A model generated the notes under the pieces. The model worked only from the letters and a program-made list of their open reading frames with translations, was not told the origin of the DNA and did not search any database. Position numbers and translations under genes: made by a program. This document shows positions 49,317-58,586 of a stretch of DNA of 64,000 nt, in pieces. How positions within the stretch are numbered: position 1 is the stretch's first letter; every line of letters starts with the position of its first letter. The DNA is from Methyloversatilis discipulorum (GTDB taxonomy: Bacteria > Pseudomonadota > Gammaproteobacteria > Burkholderiales > Rhodocyclaceae): the NCBI RefSeq assembly GCF_000527135.1, contig NZ_AZUP01000001.1, forward strand, positions 2,232,001-2,296,000, read 5' to 3'.

Positions 49317-51277
49317 TTACGACTCTGATGTTGCATTGCGGAAACCGCATGATAGTGCAGCGGTCCGCCGGTATAGGGAGCGAAGCCGGCGCCGAAGATG
49401 AGGCCGGCGTCGGCCAGGTCGGCGTCGGCCACCACGCCCTGCTCGACGCAGCGGCGCGTAACCCGGATCAGCGGCTCGACCAGCCGCGCCGCCAGTCCTT
49501 CCGGCACGGCAGCGGCGCCGGTGCGCACCGGTCGGCCATCCTTCCAGACGTAGAAACCCTGCCCGCTCTTGCAACCGAGGTGCCCGGCATCAATCCGCTG
49601 CTGCAGACAGACCGGCGCTGTCGCACCGCCCGTCAGGCGGGCGCCCGCCGCCATTGCGATGTCGAGGCCGACGGTGTCCACCAGTTCGATCGGGCCCATC
49701 GCCATGCCGAAGTCGAGCGCGGCGCGATCGACCACTTCGGGCGACACGCCTTCGTCGACGCACTTCATCGCTTCGAGCATGTAGGGTCCGAGCACCGCGT
49801 TGACCAGAAAGCCTGGCGCGCTGGCCACCGGCAGCGGCAGCTTGTCGAGCGCACCGACGAAGGCGGCCGCCCGCTGCACTGCCTGTTCGAAGCTGTCGGC
49901 GCCGCGCACCACTTCGACCAGAGGCATCTTCGCCACGGGATTGAAGAAATGGATGCCGACCAGTCGGCCGGGCACGTGCAGCGCCTGCGCGATGTCCTCG
50001 ATGCGCAGGCTGGATGTATTGGTGGCGAGCAGCGCGTCGGGGCGGGCGCGCCGCTCGACCTCGCGCATCAGCGCACGCTTGGCGTCGAGGTCCTCGAAGA
50101 TCGCTTCGATGATCAGGTCGGCACCGGCGACACCGGCGCCGGTCGGGTCCGGAATCAGCCGGTCGAGCGCGTCGCGCTGCGCCTGGCGGTCGCGGCGAAA
50201 CTTGCGCGCGAAGGCCTTCGCCGCCCGCTGCATCGCCGGCGCGATGCGCGCCAGGCCGTTGTCCTGCAAGGTCACATGGAAGCCGCGCAGCGCGCACCAG
50301 GCGGCGATGTCGCCGCCCATGACACCGGCGCCGACGACGTGCACACGGCGGACGGGCGGCAAGCCGACGTCGCTTTTCGCGTAGCCGCGCAGCCGCTCGC
50401 GCAGGTGATAGACGCGCTGCAGATTGGGCGTGGTCGGGTGGGCCACCAGCGCGGCCATCGACGACGGGTGATCGGCCGGCACCGCCAGCGCATTGCCGCC
50501 GAAGTCACGCCACATTTCTACGATGGCGTAAGGCGCCGGGTAATGCTCACGGCGTGCCTTTTTCGCCACACCTTCGAGTGCCTTCTTCGCCACCACGCCG
50601 CGCAGCGGACCGAGCAGCAGGCGCTGTCCCGGCGACAGCGGGCGGCGCGGCGGGTCGGCCAGCACGCGGGCGCGGGCGTGCTCGCGCATCAGTCGCGCCG
50701 GCGCGATTTCGTCGACCAGGCCGGCCGCCTTCGCCCGCTTCGCGTCGAGTGCGCGGCCAGTGAGCATCATGTCCAGCGCGGCCGGTGCGCCGATGCGCTG
50801 CGGCAGACGCAGCATGCCGCCCCAGCCCGGGACGATGCCGAGCAGCACTTCGGGCAGCGCGAAGCGGGTGCCCGGTTCATCGACCGCGACGATGTGGCGG
50901 CAGGCCAGCGACAGTTCGGTGCCGCCGCCGACGCAGAAGCCGCGCACCAGCGCGCAGGTCGGGTAAGGCACGGCGGCCAGCCGGTTGAACAGGTTCCAGC
51001 CGCGACCGACGATGTCGCGCGCGCCGGCTTCGTCCTTCACCGCGCCGAACTCGCCGATATCGGCACCGGCGATGAAGCCGGTCGTCTTGCCAGACAGGAT
51101 GACCAGCGCGCGCGGCGGTGCGGCGTCGAAGGCGTCGAGCACCAGGCCCAGTTCGCGCATCGCCTCACCGGACAGCGTATTCACGTGCTCGCCGGCGCGG
51201 TCGAACACGAGCCAGACGAGGTTGTCTTCGTCACGCTCGATGCGCCAGTGCTTCAGATCGCTTGCGTGCACGCTCAT
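49313..51277 (-). CDS. FadJ/FadB-type multifunctional enoyl-CoA hydratase/3-hydroxyacyl-CoA dehydrogenase
   Basis: A 654-residue enzyme with N-terminal crotonase domain (ILSGKTTGFIAGADIGEFGA and RGFCVGGGTELSLACRHIVA, with Glu in PEVLLGIVPGWGGMLRLP) and C-terminal dehydrogenase (VRRVHVVGAGVMGGDIAAWC at about residue 290, FFNPVAKMPLVEVVRG). This is normal FadB/FadJ order but shorter (FadJ 714). It overlaps its thiolase partner by 4 bp and the thioesterase by 4 bp. It is a second, separate beta-oxidation module beside the FadN-like one. Confidence 0.92.
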   Translation of the reverse strand: MSVHASDLKHWRIERDEDNLVWLVFDRAGEHVNTLSGEAMRELGLVLDAFDAAPPRALVILSGKTTGFIAGADIGEFGAVKDEAGARDIVGRGWNLFNRLAAVPYPTCALVRGFCVGGGTELSLACRHIVAVDEPGTRFALPEVLLGIVPGWGGMLRLPQRIGAPAALDMMLTGRALDAKRAKAAGLVDEIAPARLMREHARARVLADPPRRPLSPGQRLLLGPLRGVVAKKALEGVAKKARREHYPAPYAIVEMWRDFGGNALAVPADHPSSMAALVAHPTTPNLQRVYHLRERLRGYAKSDVGLPPVRRVHVVGAGVMGGDIAAWCALRGFHVTLQDNGLARIAPAMQRAAKAFARKFRRDRQAQRDALDRLIPDPTGAGVAGADLIIEAIFEDLDAKRALMREVERRARPDALLATNTSSLRIEDIAQALHVPGRLVGIHFFNPVAKMPLVEVVRGADSFEQAVQRAAAFVGALDKLPLPVASAPGFLVNAVLGPYMLEAMKCVDEGVSPEVVDRAALDFGMAMGPIELVDTVGLDIAMAAGARLTGGATAPVCLQQRIDAGHLGCKSGQGFYVWKDGRPVRTGAAAVPEGLAARLVEPLIRVTRRCVEQGVVADADLADAGLIFGAGFAPYTGGPLHYHAVSAMQHQSRK

Positions 51278-52557
51278 GCGCTTTCCACCAGCATCGCACC
51301 ACCCTGTCCGCCGCCGATGCAGATCGACGCCATGCCGCGGCCACCGCCACGGCGCTTCAGCACGTGCAGCAGGTGCAGCACGATGCGGGCACCACTGGCG
51401 CCGACCGGATGGCCGATCGCGATCGCGCCGCCGTCGACGTTGAGGCGTCGTTCGTCCAGCGTACCGAGCGCGTGTGACAGTCCGAGCTGTTCGCGGCAGT
51501 AGCTGTCGCTCTTCCACGCCTCGACGCAGGCGATGACCTGGGCGGCGAAAGCTTCGTTGATCTCCCAGGCGTCGAGGTCGTTCAGCCCGAGGCCGTGGCG
51601 CTGCAGGATGGGCGTCGCCGCATGCACCGGCCCCAACCCCATCTGCGCCGGATCGAGCGCCGCCCACTGCACGTCGAGGATGCGGCCGAGCGGCTTCAGG
51701 CCGTACTGGTCGACGGCCTTCTGCGAAGCGAGCAGCAGCCAGCTCGCGCCGTCGGTCACCTGCGAACTGTTGCCGGCGGTGATGTGGCCGTGCTTGCGGT
51801 CGAATACCGGCCGCAGCTTTGCCAGCCGCTCGACCGACGAATCGCGACGCATGCCGTCGTCTTCGGCGTACAGCTTTCCGTCGCGGTCGGTCAGCGGCAC
51901 GATTTCGCCAAAGCAGCCTTCGTCGAGCGCGCGTGCCGTGCGCTGGTGCGAACGCATGGCGTAGAAATCCATCTGCGTGCGGCTGATGCCGAACTTCGCC
52001 GCGAGGTTCTCGGCGGTCTGACCCATGTTCAGGCCGATCACCGGATCGGTCAGTCCCTTGATCAGGCCGATCACCGGCGCCAGCATCGCCGGCCTGAACT
52101 TCGTGATCAGCGCGGCGCGCTGACCCAAGGTCTTCGCCGCGTACCACTGCGACAGCCAGCGCACCATGGCGTCGGAGAACAGCAAGTGGGCGCGCGACAG
52201 CGCGTCGACGCCACCGGCGAGCACCAGGTCGGCGCGGCCGCGCTGGATGTTGGCGAGGCCCGAATCGAGCGCCTGCATGCCGCTGGCGCAGTTGCGCATC
52301 ACCGTCCAGCCCGGCACACGGTCGCCGCAGCCCATGCGCAGCGCGGCGATGCGGCCAATGTTCGCTTCGTCGGCAGACGGCGCGGCGCAGCCGAGGATGA
52401 CTTCGTCGAGCTGATCCGGCCGGAAAGGCTGGCGCGCCAGCAGCGCGTTGCCGGCCGCCACGGCGAGGTCGGCCGCGGCGAACGGACCGGGCGCGTTGCG
52501 CGACTTCAGGAAGGGGGTGCGCGCCCCATCGACGACGAATACTTCAGGCAAGGACAT
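51274..52557 (-). CDS. acetyl-CoA C-acyltransferase (thiolase), FadI type
   Basis: A 427-residue thiolase with catalytic Cys in VMRNCASGMQALDSG (about residue 95), His in GGAIAIGHPVGASGARIV and Cys in ASICIGGGQGGAML. The extra insert around YAAKTLGQRAALITKFRPAM is typical of FadI-like trifunctional beta subunits. Start chosen at the ATG 5 nt after GGAG; a GTG two codons earlier is also in frame. It lies 9 bp after the fadE stop and overlaps the FadJ-like gene, so fadE-fadI-fadJ-thioesterase look like one operon. Confidence 0.92.
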   Translation of the reverse strand: MSLPEVFVVDGARTPFLKSRNAPGPFAAADLAVAAGNALLARQPFRPDQLDEVILGCAAPSADEANIGRIAALRMGCGDRVPGWTVMRNCASGMQALDSGLANIQRGRADLVLAGGVDALSRAHLLFSDAMVRWLSQWYAAKTLGQRAALITKFRPAMLAPVIGLIKGLTDPVIGLNMGQTAENLAAKFGISRTQMDFYAMRSHQRTARALDEGCFGEIVPLTDRDGKLYAEDDGMRRDSSVERLAKLRPVFDRKHGHITAGNSSQVTDGASWLLLASQKAVDQYGLKPLGRILDVQWAALDPAQMGLGPVHAATPILQRHGLGLNDLDAWEINEAFAAQVIACVEAWKSDSYCREQLGLSHALGTLDERRLNVDGGAIAIGHPVGASGARIVLHLLHVLKRRGGGRGMASICIGGGQGGAMLVESA

Positions 52558-52566
52558 GAACACTCC

Positions 52567-55047
52567 TCAGGCGGCGAGCGCGGTCACGTTGCGCGCCTCG
52601 GCCGGCGTCGCGGGCACGGCGTCGGCGCCGAAGTCCTGCGCGAAATCGTCCACCTTGACCACGCGGTCGCGCAGTTCGTCGCGCCGGGTGACCAGCGCGA
52701 ATTCCTGCGCGTCGATGACGCCGGCTTCGAAGGCGGCACGCATCATGCCCGGCCCGCGCGCCTTCAGTTCGCCGCGCTTCTGTGCCGCGCGCACCTTGGC
52801 TTCGATCGCCTCGGCGGCCACCGTCGCCTGCAGCGCATGTTCGATGGCGCCGACCGCATCGTGCTCGTCCTGCGGCACGTACATGTCGGCGGTCAGCCGG
52901 TCGCGCGTCGCCGAAGGCTCGATCAGCAGCTTTGCCACCTCGCCGCCGAGGCGGTCCGATGGCACCACGTAGGGCCGGCCGAGCGGGAAGATGAGGCGGC
53001 GCAGCAGCATGCCGATCAGCCGGTTCGGGAAGTTGGAAATGACGCCTTCGAATGCGGTCTGCGCATGGAACATGGCGTCCCACATCGCCCAGTGCATCAG
53101 CGGCGCGTCGGCGGCCTGGCGCCCTTCGGCTTCGTAGCGCTTCAGCGTGGCCGAGCACAGATACATCAGCGACAGGATGTCGCCCAGCCGCGCCGACAGC
53201 TTTTCCTTGCGCTTGAGGTCGCCGCCCATGGTCAGCATGGCGGCGTCGGCGATGAAGGCGAAGGCGGTCGAGAAGCGGGTGAGCTGCTGGTAGTAGCGGC
53301 GCGTCTCCGGCGCCAGATCGCCCGGCACGCCGACCCAGTGCGAACCGGTCAGGCCGGTGATCAGCGTGCGCACTGCGTTGCTCGCGGTGTAGCCGATGTG
53401 GGCGAACAGCGCGTCGTCGAACTCGGTGAGTGCTTCCGGCGTGTCGTCTGCCAGCGCGGCGCGCATTTCGCGCAGCACGTAGGGATGGCAGCGGATGGCG
53501 CCCTGGCCAAAGATGATGAGGCTGCGCGTCAGGATGTTCGCGCCTTCGACCGTGATGCCGATCGGGATCTGCTGGTAGGCGCGGCCGAGGAAGTTCGACG
53601 GGCCAAGGCAGATGCCCTTGCCGCCGAGGATGTCCATGCCGTCATTGACGACGATGCGGGCGCGCTCGGTGATGTGGTACTTGACGATGGCCGACACCAC
53701 CGACGGCTTCTCGCCGAGGTCGATGGCGGACGCGGTCATCCGCCGCGCGGCGTCCATCATGTAGAGGTGGCCGCCGATGCGGGCCAGCGGTTCCTGTATG
53801 CCTTCGAAGCGGCCGATCGCGGTCTTGAACTGGCTGCGCACGCGGGCATAGCCACCGACTGCGCGTGCGGTGAGCTTGGCCATGCCGGTGTTGGAGGCGG
53901 GCAGCGAGATCGAGCGGCCGGCGGCCAGGCACTCCATCAGCATGCGCCAGCCCTGCCCGGCCATCGCCGGCCCACCGATGATCCACTCCAGCGGCATGAA
54001 CACGTCGCGCCCCCAGTTGGGGCCATTCTGGAATACCGCGTTCAGCGGGAAGTGGCGGCGGCCGATCTGCACGCCCGGATGGTCGGTCGGAATCAGCGCG
54101 CAAGTGATGCCGATGTCTTCGGTGTCGCCGAGCAGGTGGTCGGGGTCGTACAGGCGGAAAGCCAGGCCGAGCAGCGTGGCGACCGGACCCAGCGTGATGT
54201 AGCGCTTGTCCCAGGTCACGCGCATGCCCAGCACTTCGCGGCCCTCGTGCATGCCGCGGCAGACGATGCCGTAGTCGGGGATCGACGCCGCGTCCGACCC
54301 CGCCTGCGGACTGGTCAGCGCGAAACACGGAATTTCCAGCCCCTTGGCCAGACGCGGCAGATAGTGATCCTTCTGCGCGTCGGTGCCGTAATGCAGCAGC
54401 AGTTCGGCCGGGCCGAGCGAGTTCGGCACCATCACCGTCACCGCGGAAGCGGAGCAGCGCGTCGACAGCTTGGTCACGATCTGCGAATGCGCCCAGGCGG
54501 AGAACTCCTTGCCGCCGTACTTCTTCGGGATGATGAGGCCGAGGAAGCCCTTGTCCTTGATGTATTGCCAGGTCTCGGGCGGCAGGTCCTTCAGTTCGTG
54601 CGAAATGCGCCAGTCGTCGGACAGGCGGCACAGTTCGTCGACCTCGTTGTCGAGGAAGGACTGTTCTTCGGCGCTCAGTTGCGGTTCCGGGTAGGCGTGC
54701 AACTTTTGCCAGTCGGGATGCCCGCGGAACAGTTCGCCTTCCCACCAGACGGTGCCCGCTTCGAGTGCAATCCGTTCGGTATCCGACATCGGCGGCAGGA
54801 TGTTGCGATACACCACCAGCAGCGGCCGCGAAATCAGTGCGCGGCGCAGCGGCACCAGGTTCAGCAGCAGCGCCGGCACACCGAACAGCACGGCGGCGGC
54901 GACGCAGGCGGCGACCGACCAGTCGAAATGCAGCGCCGCGGCGACCAGCCAGGCGGCCAGTGCCGCGGTGATCAGCAGCAGCGGTACCCGCATATAGGCC
55001 AGTGCGATCAAGCCCAACGGCAACAGCAGAAGAAGCATCCAGGTCAT
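52567..55047 (-). CDS. fadE: acyl-CoA dehydrogenase FadE
   Basis: An 826-residue flavoprotein (E. coli FadE 814) that makes the first oxidation of acyl-CoA. It has N-terminal hydrophobic helices (LLLLLPLGLIALAYMRVPLL and AAVLFGVPALLLNLVPLRRA), then the dehydrogenase core with FALTSPQAGSDAASIPD, TWDKRYITLGPVATLLGLAF and the late segment DGMDILGGKGICLGPSNFLG. The membrane-linked N-terminus and long C-terminal extension are typical for FadE. It is first in its operon, 102 bp after the TetR gene. Confidence 0.93.
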   Translation of the reverse strand: MTWMLLLLLPLGLIALAYMRVPLLLITAALAAWLVAAALHFDWSVAACVAAAVLFGVPALLLNLVPLRRALISRPLLVVYRNILPPMSDTERIALEAGTVWWEGELFRGHPDWQKLHAYPEPQLSAEEQSFLDNEVDELCRLSDDWRISHELKDLPPETWQYIKDKGFLGLIIPKKYGGKEFSAWAHSQIVTKLSTRCSASAVTVMVPNSLGPAELLLHYGTDAQKDHYLPRLAKGLEIPCFALTSPQAGSDAASIPDYGIVCRGMHEGREVLGMRVTWDKRYITLGPVATLLGLAFRLYDPDHLLGDTEDIGITCALIPTDHPGVQIGRRHFPLNAVFQNGPNWGRDVFMPLEWIIGGPAMAGQGWRMLMECLAAGRSISLPASNTGMAKLTARAVGGYARVRSQFKTAIGRFEGIQEPLARIGGHLYMMDAARRMTASAIDLGEKPSVVSAIVKYHITERARIVVNDGMDILGGKGICLGPSNFLGRAYQQIPIGITVEGANILTRSLIIFGQGAIRCHPYVLREMRAALADDTPEALTEFDDALFAHIGYTASNAVRTLITGLTGSHWVGVPGDLAPETRRYYQQLTRFSTAFAFIADAAMLTMGGDLKRKEKLSARLGDILSLMYLCSATLKRYEAEGRQAADAPLMHWAMWDAMFHAQTAFEGVISNFPNRLIGMLLRRLIFPLGRPYVVPSDRLGGEVAKLLIEPSATRDRLTADMYVPQDEHDAVGAIEHALQATVAAEAIEAKVRAAQKRGELKARGPGMMRAAFEAGVIDAQEFALVTRRDELRDRVVKVDDFAQDFGADAVPATPAEARNVTALAA

Positions 55048-55107
55048 TTGAGTCTCCTCGTCCGGTCATGCTGCTGCGATAGGCGCGCAAGGCGCTTCTG
55101 TCCGCAG

Positions 55108-55129
55108 TCTAGTTCCAATCTAGTTGCAA
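55108..55129 (-). repeat. 11-bp direct repeat in the fadE leader
   Basis: TCTAGTTCCAA and TCTAGTTGCAA lie head to tail with one mismatch and no spacer, in the tetR-fadE interval. They may be a regulator site for fadE, or part of its promoter. They do not match the PsrA palindrome. Confidence 0.4.
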
Positions 55130-55149
55130 TCGTCGGTGCTTTCGCCCCA

Positions 55150-55815
55150 TCAGTTCGATTCCGGCAACGGCGCACGCAGGCCGCCGAGCAGGAAACTCAT
55201 CAATCGCGGCACCATGCGCGCCATCGCGTCCGGCTCGTCGATCTGTACGCCGGTCATCACCTGCAGCGTGTCGATGCCGGATACCGCGTAGGACATGGCG
55301 CCGAACATGAAATGCAGGCGCCACACGATGTCCTCGACCGGCACCGCCGGCAGCGCGCGGCTCAGGGCGTCGCGATAGCGGCCGATCACCGGCGCGTACT
55401 CGGTCGCCAGACACTCGCGCACCACCGCCGACGGTTCGGTGAAGGTGCGGCCCAGCAGGCGCATGAATTCGCGACCCTGTTCGCTCTGCGCCGCCAGCGC
55501 GAGCGAGCCGCTGAAGAAGCATTCGACGATCACCCGCGCCTTCACCGGCGCGCCGCCGGCAGCCGCTTCAGCTTCGTCGAGCGCCTGCATGCGCAGCGCA
55601 TTGAGCGGTCGAAGTCCGCGCAGCAGCACTTCCTGCACCAGCACGTCCTTCGATCCGAAGTGATAATTGACGGCCGCCAGATTGACGCTGGCCGTGGTCG
55701 TGATCATCCTCATCGAGGTCGCCTCGAAACCGTGGGCGGCAAACAGCGACTGCGCCGCATCAAGGATGCGGGTGCGCGTTTCGATCACGGAAGGTCGGTT
55801 GCGGCGGGCGTCCAT
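55150..55815 (-). CDS. TetR-family regulator of the beta-oxidation genes
   Basis: A 221-residue repressor-like protein: helix-turn-helix near the start (TRTRILDAAQSLFAAHGFEA, TSMRMITTTASVNLAAVNYH, FGSKDVLVQEVLLRGL) and an all-helical ligand domain. The start chosen (MDARRNRPSVIETRTRILDA) is typical for TetR proteins. It lies upstream of fadE on the same strand. A perfect inverted repeat of the PsrA type precedes the gene, so it probably represses itself and perhaps fad genes, and responds to acyl-CoA or fatty acids. CerR/YbiH-type C-termini are similar. Confidence 0.87.
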   Translation of the reverse strand: MDARRNRPSVIETRTRILDAAQSLFAAHGFEATSMRMITTTASVNLAAVNYHFGSKDVLVQEVLLRGLRPLNALRMQALDEAEAAAGGAPVKARVIVECFFSGSLALAAQSEQGREFMRLLGRTFTEPSAVVRECLATEYAPVIGRYRDALSRALPAVPVEDIVWRLHFMFGAMSYAVSGIDTLQVMTGVQIDEPDAMARMVPRLMSFLLGGLRAPLPESN

Positions 55816-55836
55816 GGCGTGAAGCACGGCCTCATG

Positions 55837-55854
55837 TTCAAACGTTCGTTTGAA
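55837..55854 (-). promoter_or_regulatory. PsrA-type operator upstream of the tetR gene
   Basis: TTCAAACGTTCGTTTGAA is a perfect inverted repeat, TTCAAAC-GTTC-GTTTGAA. It fits the PsrA/FadR-type site (CAAAC-N2-4-GTTTG) known from Pseudomonas and relatives. It is 22 bp before the start codon, where a bound repressor would block transcription. Confidence 0.65.
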
Positions 55855-56043
55855 TCTAGACCCTTGAATGTCGTCTGTCAATCTTGCACCGCCGCATTGA
55901 GGCAGAACGCGCGCAGCTACCTCTTTCGGGGCATTGCCCTGCCCCGCCCCGGCCCGAATAATCCGCTCTCGATATCCGCGCCCGCCCTCGGCACGACATC
56001 GTCCGGGGCGGATCGCGGTGACCGCACATTCAGGAGGCCTCTC

Positions 56044-56412
56044 ATGCCGGACGCACCGGTGAAATATCCGAAAGAGCCCCTGGTCGCCGACGGCGGACCG
56101 GGTGTGCACTGGATCACCCGCCCCGACCCGCAGGGCTGGACCGCGCCGGTGCTGATGGAGTGGGAACTGCGCGGCGAAACGTGGACCGACGAGCACGCGC
56201 ACGACGAATACGCCTACGTGCTCGAAGGCCGGCTGTTCGTCGAATCGGGCGGCGTGACCGTCGAAGCGACCACCGGCGACACCGTCTGCGTGCGCGGCGG
56301 TTCGGTCGGCCGCTATTACGCACCGGAATACGCACGCATCCTCGGCATCTACGGCCCCAACCCCGCGGGCGGCGGCACCCGGCTGCTCGGCTTCGGCAAG
56401 CTGACCGACTGA
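56044..56412 (+). CDS. cupin-domain protein
   Basis: A 122-residue single-domain cupin: WTDEHAHDEYAYVLEGRLFV carries the metal-binding His and Glu of motif 1 (DEHAHDEYAYVLEG), and GDTVCVRGGSVGRYYAPEYA is motif 2. No signal peptide. The function is open, since cupins of this size may bind metal and small organic acids or act as sensors. The ATG follows CAGGAGGCCTCTC. The gene is 41 bp before a MocR-type regulator and is probably in one operon with it. Confidence 0.85.
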   Translation: MPDAPVKYPKEPLVADGGPGVHWITRPDPQGWTAPVLMEWELRGETWTDEHAHDEYAYVLEGRLFVESGGVTVEATTGDTVCVRGGSVGRYYAPEYARILGIYGPNPAGGGTRLLGFGKLTD

Positions 56413-56453
56413 GACACGCCAGGCGGCCGGCGCGCGCCTGATAGCATCGGCGC

Positions 56454-57866
56454 ATGACGCTCTACCAGCACCTCGCCGACCGCACCGCGCAACTGATCGC
56501 CGACGGCGTGCTGCGCCCGGGCGACCGCCTGCCCTCGGTGCGCCATGCCTGCCGCGCGCACGACCTCAGCCCGATCACCGTCACCCAGGCCTACGCGCTG
56601 CTTGAAAGCCGCGGCCTGGTCGAGGCGCGCCCGCGCTCCGGCTATTTCGTGCGCGCCCGCCTCGGCCAACGCCTGCCGGAACCGGCCATGTCGCGGCCGG
56701 GGCAACGCTCGACCGCGCTGCAGGTGAGCGACTTCATCTTCGAAATCCTCGACAGCGTGCGCGACCCGGCTGTCGTGCCGCTGGGTTCCAGCTTTCCGGC
56801 GCCCGAACTGTTCCCGCTCGACCGCCTCGGCCGCTGCCTCGCTGCCGCCGCGCGCCGCATCAAACCGCTGGACACGCTGACCGACCTGCCGCCGGGCCAC
56901 CCCGAACTGCGCCGGCAGATCGCGCTGCGCTACCTCGGCCTCGGCGCCGACGTGTCGCCGGACGACATCATCATCACCAATGGCGCGATGGAGGGGCTGA
57001 ACCTCTGCCTGCAGGCGGTGACCCGGCCGGGCGACCTGATCGCGGTCGAATCTCCCACCTTCTATGCGGGCCTGCAGGCCGCCGAGCGGCTCGGGCTCAA
57101 AGTGGTCGAAGTACCCAGCCACCCGCGCGAGGGCGTGAACCTCGCCGCACTCGAACAGCTCCTTAAGAAGCACCCGGTGCGCGCCTGCCTGTTCATGCTG
57201 AACTACGCCAACCCGACCGGCGCCTGCGTGCCCGACGACGGTCGCCGCCAGCTGATGGCCCTGCTCGACCGCCACGACGTGCCGCTGATCGAGGACGACG
57301 TCTATGCCGAACTGCACCACGGCGAACAGGCGCCCTTGTGCAGCAAGGCGGTCGACCGCGACGGCTGCGTCATGCATGTGTCGTCCTTCTCGAAATGCCT
57401 GGCCCCCGGCTTCCGCGTCGGCTGGGTCGCCGCCGGCCGCTACGCCGACGCGATCCGCCGGCAGAAGCTGTCATTCAGCCTCGCCACCCCGGTCGCGCTG
57501 CAGCACGCGCTCGCCGACTACCTCAAACAGGGCGGCTACGACCGCCACCTGCGCACGCTGCGTAGCACCCTGCGAACACAGATGGCCGCACTGGTCGCCG
57601 ACGTCGAAGCCCATTTCCCCGCCGGCACCCGCATGGCCGAACCGGAGGGCGGCTATTTCCTGTGGCTCGAACTGCCGGAAGGCTGCGACACATTGGCGCT
57701 TCACCGCGAAGCGCTGGCAAGAGGCATCAGCATCGCGCCGGGGCCGATCTTTTCGGCGCAGAGGGAGTTCCGGAATTTCGTGCGGCTGAACTTCGGGCAT
57801 TCTGAGAGTCCATCGCAGCGCGAGGCGCTCGCGGCCTTGGGTCGCTTGATCGCCTCCATGCTCTAA
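56454..57866 (+). CDS. MocR/GntR-family PLP-dependent regulator
   Basis: A 470-residue protein with an N-terminal GntR winged helix (LYQHLADRTAQLIADGVLRP, then SPITVTQAYALLESRGLVEA) and a C-terminal aminotransferase fold (GHPELRRQIALRYLGLGADV, IIITNGAMEGLNLCLQAVTR, MLNYANPTGACVPDDGRRQL). The PLP-binding Lys is in VSSFSKCLAPGFRVGW. MocR proteins are usually transcriptional regulators that bind PLP or an amine adduct. The cupin gene directly upstream is the probable target, or part of the same unit. Confidence 0.9.
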   Translation: MTLYQHLADRTAQLIADGVLRPGDRLPSVRHACRAHDLSPITVTQAYALLESRGLVEARPRSGYFVRARLGQRLPEPAMSRPGQRSTALQVSDFIFEILDSVRDPAVVPLGSSFPAPELFPLDRLGRCLAAAARRIKPLDTLTDLPPGHPELRRQIALRYLGLGADVSPDDIIITNGAMEGLNLCLQAVTRPGDLIAVESPTFYAGLQAAERLGLKVVEVPSHPREGVNLAALEQLLKKHPVRACLFMLNYANPTGACVPDDGRRQLMALLDRHDVPLIEDDVYAELHHGEQAPLCSKAVDRDGCVMHVSSFSKCLAPGFRVGWVAAGRYADAIRRQKLSFSLATPVALQHALADYLKQGGYDRHLRTLRSTLRTQMAALVADVEAHFPAGTRMAEPEGGYFLWLELPEGCDTLALHREALARGISIAPGPIFSAQREFRNFVRLNFGHSESPSQREALAALGRLIASML

Positions 57867-58055
57867 AGCACGGGCGCGACAGCCTAACGACAGCGCAGCG
57901 CTCTGACCGGCGCTGCAGGAGAGCGACATGTCAGGGGGACGAAAGAGCGCACCGCTGGGTATCGGAAAGAGCGCTTCAGGCCGCCGGTTCTGTCAAGCGT
58001 GGGCGTTCTCCTTGCGTCAGAGGGTCGGTCTGACAGCGTTGAAACGGAGTTTCAC

Positions 58056-58586
58056 ATGATCGAAAAGATATTGTCCGCCCCCGGGTCGGCGGCGGACTGG
58101 GCCGCCGTCCTTGTCGGCTTGGCCAACGCCGTCGTCGGCATCTGGATCGCCGTCAGCGTGAGCCGATTGACCAGGACCACCGAAAAGAACCAGAGCCTGC
58201 AGACCATTTACGAACAATGGATGCGCAAGAAGGAACTGAGCATCCAGGTGCCGGCGATTTCCGAACTGGATGCCGCGATGTACAGCCCCGGCAGCGCGTA
58301 CACGCTGAAGGACCAGCAGCAACGCGTCTGGCTGGTGCTCATCATCGACATCCTGTTCAACTGCTATCTCGCTGCCAAAGACGGGCTCTATCCGCAGGAT
58401 GTCTATGAGGAGGACATGGAAGCCCACCTCGGTTCGATGCTGCGTTTCGACAGCACGATGGTGGACGCCCTGATGCGCGAACGGGGCTACTGCGGCAAGG
58501 GTGTGGTGGGCGAATTCTACGAGGAGGTGCAACGGATCAAGCAGCGAATCGAGGCCCGGAACGCCGCCCCACCGGATCAGCCATAA
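58056..58586 (+). CDS. membrane-anchored protein of unknown function
   Basis: A 176-residue protein with one N-terminal membrane helix (WAAVLVGLANAVVGIWIAVS), a helical segment (RLTRTTEKNQSLQTIYEQWM) and a mainly soluble C-terminal part with YLAAKDGLYPQDVYEEDMEA and MVDALMRERGYCGKGVVGEF. The layout resembles small signalling or phage-defence-type membrane proteins, but no family is recognised. ATG chosen 6 nt after GGAG. A weak sigma-54-like site (GGGCGTTCTCCTTGC, 58001-58015) lies about 40 bp upstream. It is convergent with the dioxygenase gene and overlaps it by 10 bp. Confidence 0.6.
   Translation: MIEKILSAPGSAADWAAVLVGLANAVVGIWIAVSVSRLTRTTEKNQSLQTIYEQWMRKKELSIQVPAISELDAAMYSPGSAYTLKDQQQRVWLVLIIDILFNCYLAAKDGLYPQDVYEEDMEAHLGSMLRFDSTMVDALMRERGYCGKGVVGEFYEEVQRIKQRIEARNAAPPDQP

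Noticed and set aside
51595..56412. A 1605-codon open frame on the plus strand across the fad genes
   Set aside because: It is antisense shadow of the thiolase, fadE and tetR genes. Only its last 122 codons, from 56044, form a real gene (the cupin).
58001..58015. GGGCGTTCTCCTTGC as a sigma-54 promoter of the membrane-protein gene at 58056
   Set aside because: GG-N10-GC spacing and TTGC fit, but the -24 block is poor (GGGCGT) and no enhancer-like palindrome is near. Kept only as a remark under the gene.
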